Assembly (NCBI GenBank): GCA_001936135.1
Contig: CP012810.1
Location: 806,001-870,000, forward strand
DNA from: Saccharomycopsis fibuligera x Saccharomycopsis cf. fibuligera
Lineage: Eukaryota; Ascomycota; Saccharomycetes; Ascoideales; Saccharomycopsidaceae
Direction of reading: 5' to 3'
DNA: 64,000 nt
Under the pieces are notes generated by a model. The model was not told the DNA's origin. It did not search any database and saw only the letters and a program-made list of their open reading frames with translations. This document shows, piece by piece, positions 48,182 through 57,600 of the stretch. Each line of letters opens with the position of its first letter. The first letter of the stretch is position 1. Both the position numbers and the translations under genes were made by a program.

Positions 48182-48911
48182 CTATGTAGTCTTTTTTCGT
48201 AAGTTGCTTGTAAGAGGTATGTTCTCCAAGTACTTCTTAACGTCCGCCTCACTAAGCCCGTCAACATGGTCTCTTTTACCCAAATTGACTTCACCAACCT
48301 GAATAAGATGTTTTTCGAGAAGCAAAAGATTTCGCGAATTGGCCTTGTAAAGAATGTCAATAAAGTCACCAACAATAGGAATCAATCCAATTGCAAAGTC
48401 AATGAGAATATTAAGAATCATCTTGATCTGAATGTCAACTGGCAAGCCGCCTTGAACACGCAAACATAATCGGAAAATTAAGATTGACAAGTATATGTTC
48501 AAAATATCACCAATAATAGGCACTGCTCCAATTAAGTTACCGAGGCCAACTCTAACACCGCAGATATTGAATAGTAAGTCCAACCGGTATGCCCTGCGTT
48601 TCACCTTTTCATAAATTTTAGCATCGTTGACACTCACTCCCTGTGGAGTCTTCTTTTTAACCCTCTTGACAAGCTTTCTTTCTTTGTTAAAGCCTGAGTC
48701 AATGGTGATTTCTTCATAGTATGGGTCCTCGGTACCAAACTTGTTGAGAGTGGTTTCGTTGAAAATCTGGGAGTTCAGTGGTTAGTAAAATGAATATGTC
48801 CGAGACTCGGAGCTTGGTTGGTGCCAAATTCAAAAAAGAGTGCAGCAGCAGACGTGAAACACTCAAGAAACATACTCTTTTCGTGATAAACTTGATGAGA
48901 TACGATGACAT
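48182..48911 (-). CDS. DUF4112-type membrane protein, two exons
   Basis: Exon 1 is 48911-48876 (12 codons, MSSYLIKFITKR), intron 48875-48767, exon 2 48766-48182, giving 206 aa. Splice signals are canonical: GTATGT donor, TACTAAC branch, CCCAG acceptor. The join yields MSSYLIKFITKR-IFNETTLNKFGTEDPYYEE, typical of this fungal family. The core RRAYRLDLLFNICGVRVGLGNLIGAVPIIGDILN and a second FAIGLIPIVGDFIDILYKAN form two hydrophobic hairpins with Gly-Pro-Ile-Gly-Asp signatures, which I assign to DUF4112. Function is unknown in the family. It probably sits in an internal membrane. A retained intron would end translation after 65 residues. Confidence 0.88.
48767..48875 (-). other. Intron of the DUF4112-type gene (109 nt)
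   Basis: Donor GTATGT at 48875-48870, branch point TACTAAC at 48787-48781 and acceptor CAG ending at 48767, all on the minus strand. These are perfect yeast consensus signals. Confidence 0.92.
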
Positions 48912-49292
48912 TGGTAGATATTTTTAATGAATCGATTAGTGCAAGATAGTAAAGTAGTAATGAAGAGGCTGCTTACTTGACGTTAGCGTAGTGAGTTATG
49001 TATTTATACCGCAGAATGAAAGTAAAAAAACTGGAGAGTAGCAATCTTAAGATGTCACTGGAATTTGTCCATAGAAGCGGCGCAGCGTCATCGCAACTTC
49101 GCACGCCAAACAAAAAGAAATCCGACAGATGCTAGCAGTATTTGGAGTTCCTTTGTCTGAAGTGAACCTTTACAAATAGCAAATCATACTTACAATCTTT
49201 ACTGAGCGATCTCACTAGCAGACAGTCTGCACTGAACATTTGTAGATATCAATCATCTCCACACACCCAGACAAAAAAACCAAAAATAAATC
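48912..49292. other. Intergenic between the DUF4112 gene and tRNA-Val
   Basis: 381 bases; includes the promoter of the spliced gene. The minus-strand T runs at 49282-49286 and 49273-49279 are the likely Pol III terminator of the tRNA. No other feature. Confidence 0.6.
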
Positions 49293-49387
49293 TGACCCCT
49301 CCGAGGTTCGAACTCGGGACCTTTTGCGCACCCTAGAAGTAAACTTCAAGTGTGAAGCAAACGCGTTAACCTCTACGCCAAGGGGTC
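49293..49387 (-). tRNA. tRNA-Val(CAC) with a 22-nt intron
   Basis: Cloverleaf on the minus strand: acceptor GACCCCT/AGGGGTC with discriminator A; D stem GCGT/ACGC; anticodon stem TTTGC/GCAAA; T arm CCGAG-TTCGAAC-CTCGG. Loop positions 32-37 are TTCACA, so the anticodon is CAC, reading GTG valine. The intron is 49350-49329, after position 37 as usual, and its GTG can pair with the anticodon CAC. Mature length is 73 without CCA. There is no long variable arm, so this is not the Ser(CAG) tRNA of CUG-Ser yeasts. Confidence 0.93.
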
Positions 49388-49739
49388 ATTATTGAAAAAT
49401 ATGTTTTACAAAAACAACAGTAAGTCTGTTCCACAAAAACATCTTCCTGATCCTACAGGTTTAGTCCATGATACTGCTTTTGGTTTCTGCATGATAGCGC
49501 CCATATGCAGAGGGATTCCACATGACACTCTTTGGGCACTGGAAAACCCCGAGACAAAAAAAAAGTATTCTATGGAGAATTAAAGGAAGTTTCACTACTC
49601 CAGGAACCACTTGAAATAACAAGTTTTCTGGCACTATACAGTGTAATATTCCAACCTCATCTCTATTGCCGACAATTCACTTGAGTTCTCAAGCCCTGGA
49701 ATTGGTTTTCCAAAAAGCACCAAATACAATTGAAGCAAA
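49388..49739. other. Intergenic before MGR1 with a 60-codon ORF
   Basis: 352 bases between the tRNA and MGR1. Most of it is covered by the 60-codon frame at 49401-49583, entered separately. Confidence 0.5.
49401..49583 (+). CDS. Possible 60-residue protein of unknown function
   Basis: ATG at 49401 to TAA at 49583. The product includes LPDPTGLVHDTAFGFCMIAP and GIPHDTLWALENPETKKKY, balanced in composition and not the Leu/Phe/Ile mix that random AT-rich frames give. It sits 156 bases upstream of the MGR1 ATG on the same strand, so it could be a small gene, a long upstream ORF or a chance frame. No family recognised. One CTG codon. Confidence 0.25.
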   Translation: MFYKNNSKSVPQKHLPDPTGLVHDTAFGFCMIAPICRGIPHDTLWALENPETKKKYSMEN

Positions 49740-51221
49740 ATGGGATTGTTCTTTCCATCCAGAAACACAAATAATAGCGGTAGTGGTGCATCAGGAGGAG
49801 GCGGCAGTGCAGGCGCTAACGGTAATGGCAATGGCAAAGGCAATGGCAATGGAAACGGCGACGGAGACAACCCAGTGGACCCAGCGAATGATGGAAGTGG
49901 CAATGGTCCAGCACAAGAAGTTCCTGGTATTGCTGAACAATTTGGTTTTTACAATAACATGAGTTTTGGTCTACGCCATTGGGGCCCATTAATTCCCTTT
50001 GGAGATAGAACCGATGCGATTCTTTTATTGTCAACCACCCAACTAGCCTTGGGGATAGGTCTATATAGATTCGGCAAAAGAACCACAATTCCGTTACAGA
50101 CAAGAAACCACTTGAATGTGTTCAACCAATCAAAAACTAGGATATTCCTAAATACTTTATTTAAGACTCCATTTGTTTTGGGTGGTGGATACCTTATATT
50201 GCTTAGTGGGTTTGAATATGCCAGATTGACATTGCCATATGATCCTTTGTATGAGCAGGCCAAGGTCTCTAGAAGCACTTTTGAAGACTACCTTGCCTTG
50301 AATAGATACAATTCAGCAGAAAATCCAATGAAAGCTGAAGTCAAGGAAATTTTTGATTTTCACGACACTAGCATCTTGAGCCAAGTGCTTGTGAATTGGC
50401 ATGGCCCATTATATGAGCCAATAATGACACATGATCAATGGCTTACTAGATATAAGATTTGGCTCAAAAGAAAGAACCTTGTTGATTTTCCAGATTTAAT
50501 TGACGAAGATATATTGAGGTCCAGAATGTCCACATTGCCATTGATTGTCCCTGATAAAAACACTGATCTGCTATTGCGTGATCCAAAGCATACAAGAGCT
50601 ATTTATTTTAAAACAAAACACAAGAACCAAGAGAACTATAACCAAATCCTTGCTAGTGATGAAAGTTTCCGCAATTTTTTGAATGATAGAAGAGAACAAA
50701 ATCAATCATCGTACGGTCATGAAACAAATGTTGATTCTCTTGAACCAATCACAAATAATTATAATTACACATCAGACAATTATAAAAAAAGCGATTTAGA
50801 GGAGGATGAGACATTGATGAGATTCAACGAATCCACCGAGCATCTTTTCAATACAGATTTCGATCGGTTTTGGCAGCGTATTGCCAACCCATGGGTGATG
50901 CTAAAATGGGAAACTTCTTACAAATTTCAAGCCATACCCAAGTCGCCAATATACGCATACGAAGACGTAACCCCAAAAAAGGAAGAAATCACTATCCAAC
51001 AAAGCAAACTTGAAGACGCAGTGCCTGAGGCTAGCAATGCCGTTGAAGAAACAGTCGCTGATAGCTTTACGAATCCAAAATCTAAAAATACCCCTCCCCA
51101 GAACAATAATAACGACAACGACAACAATAGCATTTCAAAACTTAGCTCAGCTAACAGAAATGTGAAAAATGATGGCTCAGAAAACTCATCTGAGAATGTT
51201 AGTGCAAACAATACTCAGTAA
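49740..51221 (+). CDS. MGR1: i-AAA protease adaptor Mgr1
   Basis: 493 aa. Mgr1 is a mitochondrial inner-membrane adaptor of the Yme1 (i-AAA) protease that recruits substrates. After a Gly/Asn-rich start comes the family block NNMSFGLRHWGPLIPFGD, then a membrane segment DAILLLSTTQLALGIGLYRF and a second TPFVLGGGYLILLSGFEYARL, matching the two-span topology. A conserved patch VNWHGPLYEPIMTHDQWLTRY aligns with the FGPLEYKPM region of S. cerevisiae Mgr1, and RIANPWVMLKWETSYKFQAIP with its DPWMTLALETS block near the end. The tail is Asn/Ser-rich. Identity is modest but motif order is right. The N-terminus lacks an obvious cleavable presequence. Confidence 0.85.
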   Translation: MGLFFPSRNTNNSGSGASGGGGSAGANGNGNGKGNGNGNGDGDNPVDPANDGSGNGPAQEVPGIAEQFGFYNNMSFGLRHWGPLIPFGDRTDAILLLSTTQLALGIGLYRFGKRTTIPLQTRNHLNVFNQSKTRIFLNTLFKTPFVLGGGYLILLSGFEYARLTLPYDPLYEQAKVSRSTFEDYLALNRYNSAENPMKAEVKEIFDFHDTSILSQVLVNWHGPLYEPIMTHDQWLTRYKIWLKRKNLVDFPDLIDEDILRSRMSTLPLIVPDKNTDLLLRDPKHTRAIYFKTKHKNQENYNQILASDESFRNFLNDRREQNQSSYGHETNVDSLEPITNNYNYTSDNYKKSDLEEDETLMRFNESTEHLFNTDFDRFWQRIANPWVMLKWETSYKFQAIPKSPIYAYEDVTPKKEEITIQQSKLEDAVPEASNAVEETVADSFTNPKSKNTPPQNNNNDNDNNSISKLSSANRNVKNDGSENSSENVSANNTQ

Positions 51222-51785
51222 AAAATGAATATTATGAGAAGAAAAAATACTGTTATTCACAAGAGCGCCATCTAAGACCACTACAATTAGCTCATATTCA
51301 ATCATCAACCCATAAATATACTTCCAAACAGTTCTCACCATTCAAACCTAGTTGTTTTTTTGTTTGTTTGTTTTTTTGTTTGTTTTTTTTGGTTTATTTT
51401 TTTTGGTTTTTTAATCTAAACCTTCTGACAATCAAAGTACAGAACTCAACTACTGTTTCCATACTTTTACTTCTATAGTCAAAATATCTTAACGCTAGCC
51501 TTGCCTAGTTGCATTAAGCCATATTATAAGATCTACATTATTAGACGCTTTCTTTACATTTCGTATGTTAGCACCTCATTACTTCCTGATCCCCTTTTTC
51601 ATTTACTTCTCTCAATGCATACACATGGTTTTACTGTGTTTTTCATCCAACCTATAAACTATTTTTATTCAAATAAACAAGCATCTGTAAATAGCTGTGT
51701 CTCTATTAATTTAAAGGCTATCTTTTGAATAGAAAAGAAAACATACTAATAAATAGCAGGTATATATGCTCGTTATTGAGCCACA

Positions 51786-52406
51786 TCAATCTAGCTTATG
51801 TCGCAATACTGTCCAATACTTATCATCCGCCATCTCATTCCCAACTATTGCTTCAATAGTAAGTTTTTTTGCTTTAGAATACTTGGCAAAATTTTTTAAT
51901 ATTGCTTTAAGGCAGTCGCAGGGTCTTTTGAAATCATGTTTCCATGTCTGTTTGAAAACAATAGTTCATATACGTGTAATCCTCATCTTCGTGATCTGAA
52001 TCACCCCAGGATACATCAGACATACCTCTACTTTCGTCATATGTACCGTTAGAACATCCACGTGCTTCTTTCTTGAACTTTTGTTTGAATCCAATATGTT
52101 GCAACCCCAACACAATGTATTTTGCTTAGCCCGATAATCGCAGATTTTAACATCTCATCCTTATCCTTCTAATCCTCCTCATTCATAGTCATACTCGTAT
52201 TCAGACTGATCTTCGCATACATAGTTATTAAATGTTTATCTTCCTCACAAAGCCGCGCTTGTAAGCTGGTTTAAACACACATTAAGAGATTCGCCAGACT
52301 CTATGAAGCCAAAGCTTGTGTTCTTTGATGCGATGAGATTAAAAAACCAAAAAACCGGATCTTCTGCCATGTAGGACAAAAAGTGGACTTGGCGGCTTGG
52401 AAAAAA
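51786..52406 (-). pseudogene. Coding-like remnant in several frames
   Basis: Three adjacent blocks on the minus strand, each in a different frame or separated by stops, read like ordinary protein: 52406-52245 (contains MAEDPVFWFFNLIASKN), 52125-51934 (contains MSDVSWGDSDHEDEDYTY) and 51965-51786 (contains EAIVGNEMADDKYWTVLRH). Composition is balanced and unlike the Leu/Phe/Ile noise seen in other spacers. Either a gene has decayed here or a gene with unrecognised introns is present; only weak splice-like words (for example GTATGT near 52025) are visible. I recognise no family. Chance is a real possibility. Confidence 0.3.
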
Positions 52407-53241
52407 TCAAATCTCGTTGCTGCAAGTGCGGGTTTAGTACTAATTTTTTCAATTCAAAACTTAGTGTGGGTTTACCAACATGTTCCTGATTTCAAATGAG
52501 TAATAATCATTATCTATAAAGAGGAGCATGTTAAACCAGTGGTGTTTCAACGGTAATACAAAGCGGTGCTGCTCTTTGCGCGATAATGCACAATTTTGCA
52601 TAAGGAAAAACGTTGGCTTTACCCTAAAGGCTTAAAGCAGATTAATACATGATGTGAGTTTCTTAACATCAAAAAATGACAGGGCCTAAACGTTCTGTTA
52701 TTCTTTTTCCATTGCCCTTACCATATTTGTCAATACAGCGCGACAGCGTATTCAGAAGCTTTTTCCACTTTGATAACATTGCTAAAGTAAACGGCCTATC
52801 CTCAAGCGAAACCTGTTTTTCGGCAGATAGTCGATTCCATGGGTTTCATCCCAACTAAATAATATCGGGCCGTGTACAGCAATATTGAACAATGCAAATT
52901 ATTATGGTGCCATTTTAGTACGTCAAAGGCTTCTCCACAGCCTTTTCGTGATATTCCATTGCTTAATAATGTCGTATTGTAACCAGCTCTAGACGACAAA
53001 TGCTAATGATGAGAATGCCGTGCAACACAGTCGTAATATGATGTGATGCGTATTAGAGGATCAGAAGCGGGTGAGGGAAAATGTTGTGGTTTTGACTGCA
53101 CTGCAGATATAGGCAGTAGATGGAGGCAGGGGTTTTGGTAAGTAATGGTAATGGATATACGGTGTTCTGGATATAATAAAACCGCCATGTTACTGGTGAT
53201 GGCAAAAGAGAAAAATTAAAAGCTTTAAAAAATTTTGCTTG

Positions 53242-53278
53242 TATATATATATATATATATATGCTAGAAAGGACCCCT
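53242..53278 (+). promoter_or_regulatory. TA repeat / TATA region and CCCCT box
   Basis: A 21-base (TA)n tract at 53242-53262 gives a strong TATA element about 170 bases upstream of the ATG at 53428. CCCCT at 53274-53278 matches the stress response element core (Msn2/4 in S. cerevisiae). Together with the long upstream spacer they suggest a regulated, inducible gene. Confidence 0.4.
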
Positions 53279-53427
53279 CTTCTATAGCTGCCCGGTTTTG
53301 ACTTTTTCCCAGTTCACATAATCAGTAAATCAACTAGCTACCTTAGCAAAGAAAACATTTTTAATTCACAAATTCATCAAAAAACTACTGAGAGAGCCAT
53401 TTTCCCGTATACTACCCAAAACTCAAA

Positions 53428-53823
53428 ATGCAATTGCTCAAACTTGCTTCGTTAGTCGTCACCGTCTCTGTTGCCCTCCAGCCAGTCCTCGCCCTCCCCG
53501 TGGCTCAAGCTAACCCAGAAGACTTCTCCAAGCCGGTTGCCAGTACCGAAGAAGATGCTTCCAAAGTCAACTCAAAGAAAAAGTTCTTTAGTACCTCTAA
53601 TGCTAAACACTGGGGTATTGGTGCTGCAGGGGCTGTTGGCGGCAAGTGGATCTATGACCATTTAATCAAAGGTGACTCTACTTCTGGGTCTAGTTCCGCT
53701 TCTACTTCAGATGCTGCTGCTGCTGATGGAACTGATAGCAGTGGCAGCACCGGTGGTAGCAGTGTTGCTGCTGTTGGTGCTGCAGACAGCAACTCTCCTG
53801 TCACTACTGTTGCTGCTCAATGA
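53428..53823 (+). CDS. Small secreted protein, Gly/Ala-rich, unknown function
   Basis: 131 aa. The start MQLLKLASLVVTVSVALQPVLA is a strong signal peptide; cleavage probably follows ALA or AQA near 23-28. A Kex2-like basic stretch (SKKKFF) lies near 49-54. A conserved-looking core KHWGIGAAGAVGGKWIYDHLI (about 60-80) has GxxxG spacing and could be a short membrane or amphipathic helix. The rest is Ser/Gly/Ala/Asp-rich and ends in Ala-Gln without an evident GPI signal. No cysteines. I do not recognise a named family. Likely cell surface or extracellular. Confidence 0.8.
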   Translation: MQLLKLASLVVTVSVALQPVLALPVAQANPEDFSKPVASTEEDASKVNSKKKFFSTSNAKHWGIGAAGAVGGKWIYDHLIKGDSTSGSSSASTSDAAAADGTDSSGSTGGSSVAAVGAADSNSPVTTVAAQ

Positions 53824-54521
53824 ACAATTTTCGGCATGTGGTAAAACAGAATCAGAACAAGTCTTGAAGCCTTTTTTATTTTTTTTTTCTTGCTGGCAGG
53901 AGAAAAGCTTAATATTAGCATGTAGTTGTTTCTTTTACTATTGTTGATGCAGCTAGCTTCTTTTTTGATTTGTTTACTGATTCTTTTCTGTGTCAACCGG
54001 CAGTTACCTTTTAGTTCTCTATTTGATTAGTGTTATAATTTCCATACAGATACTCCTATAAACCTGAAATACAAAGTATAGTTTTCGATATATGCTACTC
54101 CGTACGTGATTGTAGAACCCGTAGTAATAGAAAACGGTGAAGTCTATTTTAAAGTAACTGTTTTGTATTGAAGTTTTTCTAAAACACCGAGCTGGCCATG
54201 ATGAAAAGTAAAGAAAAGACAGACCGAAAGTAAACTAGATAACAAAGAGCACACCAAAGTGGCAAGAAATATGACAAAAATTGATAAATTTAAAAATTTT
54301 TTCTAAAAAAAAAAAAAAGCACGAGTTATAATAAACATCAAACAACGCAATGAGAGTATATATAGTTGAAGGCGAGTAAGCAAAAACATCAAAATAAGCG
54401 AAATAAATGGCCCAGAATGTACTAGCAGTATAGGGCTCTATTAAGGGTTGGAACTATCAATTTAAAAAGAAAAAACAGTCTAGAAGAATCAAGAGCGGTA
54501 AGCGTGGAAAGAGCAAAAACG

Positions 54522-54557
<36 letters not shown>

Positions 54558-54681
54558 AAGCAGCAAATTAAAGACAAAAAGCCGAAATGACAATAATCGA
54601 AACAAAAAATAAAAAATAATAATAAAATAGAATCAAAAATTACCCAAAAATATTGCCAGAGCAAACACAAAATGAAGAAAC
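53824..54681. other. Convergent intergenic with long poly-A
   Basis: About 860 bases between converging genes. A 35-base poly-A lies at 54522-54556. No gene recognised. Confidence 0.55.
54522..54556. repeat. 35-base poly-A tract
   Basis: Uninterrupted A run. On the minus strand this is poly-T, downstream of the gene that ends at 54682. Confidence 0.9.
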
Positions 54682-57600
54682 TTAAAATTCAGTAATAATA
54701 TCTTCTTGATGCTGCTGACTCAAAAATCTGATGATTGCAGCATTGTTGCTTTTTCTATTATAACGCATGCTCAACGGTCTGTTTTGCAACTGTCTAGTAT
54801 AGTTCATGCTAGCACTAGCTCCTCTAGCAAAATTACCATTGTCATTTTGGTAACCTGCAGCAGCAGCATTAGTAGCTTGGCCGTAGCTGGAAACAGAAAT
54901 TGAACGCAAGTTGTTTTCCAACTTCAACCCACTAATGTCATTCATTGAGCTGTACTTCTTTGGCTGTTGCAACGAAGCAGATCTACCTGCTCCTGCTCTA
55001 GCTCTAGCTCTAGCAGTAGTGTTAGCGTATCCATCAGCGGCTCGGATGTTGAGTGGGCTAATGTTGATTGATGAAGCGTTTGATGAGGAACGAGACATGT
55101 CGCTGAATGCCTTGTTTGATGGGGTGATTCTTTTAATAGAAATCTTTCTTTGCCCATTGTTGCTATTGTTATTGGAAAAACGACTAATGTCAACATCAAT
55201 GTCAGAGATCGACGCGCCTTGCTCTGACAAAATGTCCAAGATTGATTTGGTGCTATTAATGAACTTCTTACTAGCGTTGGCGTGTTCATTGTGGTATTCT
55301 TGTTTGATAACCACTGTATTGCTTCTTGTCAAGTCAATGTCCTGAATAACTCTAGATGAGCCATCGGATTGAATGATGTTAACCAGCCCTAGAGCAGCAT
55401 TGATGTTACCAGCGGCAGTAATGACACCATGATCATTAGGTTCCTTGCTGTGGCTGCGGGAGTCATTGTTGCCAATCGAATAAAAGTGGGTTTTGGAATC
55501 CGAGGCGGAGGAAGTCTTAACAGAAGAAGCACCAGAGTCGACAGTAGTGCTTGAAGAGAGCGAGGCGTTGTCGTTTTCGTTTTCGTTTTCACTATCAACG
55601 TGGATCGAGCTCACTTCCACAGCACCACTATTAGGAACATGTACACCACCAGCATTAAGAGCTTGTTGTGGTTGCTGTAATTCAGGCAAATTATCGTCAA
55701 TTTTGGTAATGACCGTGCTATTATTATTGTTGTCTTTGCTAATATCATTTTCCAAACTTTTAAGCTGATCATTGGCCAAAGAAACTCTAGATGCAGGGAA
55801 TGGACTGAAGACTGTCTTAGAAGTAGCTACTGAAGAAGCATCGTCACGAAGAGAGCTTTCTGTCACAGTAGCATTATCATCATAATTCTCATCGCCACCA
55901 AGACGCTTAGCATTTTCTTCCTCCTCATCTGAGATACAGTCGCCAAGGAGTCTGTCCAAGATGGTAAGTCTCTTAACCCCATCTTCGGAAGTAACGCTTC
56001 TGTTGCCAATGGTAGTATTTGCGTCAGTGCTGTAGTTACCAATGCTCTGGTTGGCAATAGTAGTAGCGGCGGTTGTAGGACTAGTCATATTGTTTTGGCT
56101 GTGGATGATTTCAAGCTTGAGAGCAGCACGCTGAACAATGGCGCTTTGCAAGAAGGCAGACCAATTGCTGACCATGTTTTCATAGCCAACTGGATCAGCT
56201 TCTGGATCAATAATGGTGCTCGTTTGTACTGATCTAGCATATTCTTCGTTTTCATATTCAGCGTCAGCATCTTCGTCAGAGTTTTCAGGGTGGCAGACTT
56301 CATTTGGGCTTGATGGGTTGGAGATTTGACAGTTGACGTTAGATCCCATAGACTCAACACTTTTCTTCCCGGCCACATTAGCAGAACCACTAGTAGAAAC
56401 GGCAGTCTTTTCGGATGCTGGAGAGATGCTGTTGGCAATAGAATTGTTTCTCAAAATTGGGTTTTTTGAGCTGACTTCAATAGAATGTTTTCTCACATCA
56501 TTAGCGCTCTGCACTGTGGAAACCACCACTGGGTTAGACTTGGGTTGTTCGTCTGGATTAGTATCAGTAGATGAGTTTGCAGCAGTGCCGTGATCATTAC
56601 CAATTAAACTCTTATCCATGTTGTTTTGTATCTCTTCGGATACCTCAGCAACATATTTCTCTATTATATCTTTCTTGAGCGGCTGGTATTTTGGCAAACT
56701 AAGAAACTTCTCAACATTCTGCATTGTTAACTGGCTGCAGTTGGAAAGGTCTCTCTTGCCATTGCCGTTGTTGATGGAGTTGAGATAGTCGGCGGCTGGC
56801 GGAATTAGCGCTAATTCGTCGCCAAAGTCGTTTTTGTTATTGTTATTGTTGTTGTTGTGGTTGCGGTGGTGGTAGTGATTATTTCCAAGAAGAGAAATTT
56901 TCTTTTTGAGAGTTCTGTTGCGCTTGGTGGAAGGCGCTTTTTGTTTAAGTCTTTTCTTCTCTGCGTACTTGCGCAAGAATCCTTTATCGTTAAGCAACTC
57001 TGAAGTTGAGCCTTCCGAGTTGGTGATGATGTTACTAATCTGCTTCTTTAGCTTGTCTTGTGATTTTCTGGATTTTGCCCTGGAGCTTTCAAGAAGCGTT
57101 CCTTCTCTGCTGATCAATGTGTGCTTGTTATACTTGTTAGTTACCATCGGTCTTGCCTTTCTGCGAAGAATTCTGTGCTTGGCAATGTTGCGCCAGTTTC
57201 TGAACCTCAAGCGTAGTTTTTCGCCAAAGAAACCCACTTTTCTGCGCCAACCACTGCTTCTGGTGATGGCTCTGGATCTTCTTAGGGTTGACTGGGGGCT
57301 GGTGGATCTCTTGTATTGGATGACGCTGGATTGAGCGAGCGAATGCATGTCAGCATTAGCGTCGGCGCTTAAAATGTTGTGATTATTATTCATATAAGTA
57401 TCAGCGTTAGCGTTAGCATCACTGCTATCTATCTGTCTCTCTTTAGAACTGGTACTTGGGGCGGCGCCCACCGGTACTGGTGGCTGCAATTCTACTGAGC
57501 GGCTATCATTGTTACTAGTGAAGTTTGGCGCCGTTGCTCTTTCAGCTGTGCTGCTATTGGTATTGTTATTATCATTACTATTAGTATTTGACTCTGGTAA

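Larger units (their letters stand above)
51222..53427. other. 2.2-kb spacer with coding-like remnants
   Basis: Long region between two plus-strand genes. TTTG-rich tracts (51355-51410) follow MGR1. The part 51786-52406 has protein-like frames on minus (entered separately). The last 200 bases hold a TA repeat and CCCCT box, promoter-like for the secreted protein gene. Confidence 0.55.

Noticed and set aside
51766-51999. 77-residue plus-strand ORF in the MGR1 spacer
   Set aside because: It is antisense to a more protein-like minus-strand block and looks hydrophobic by complement.
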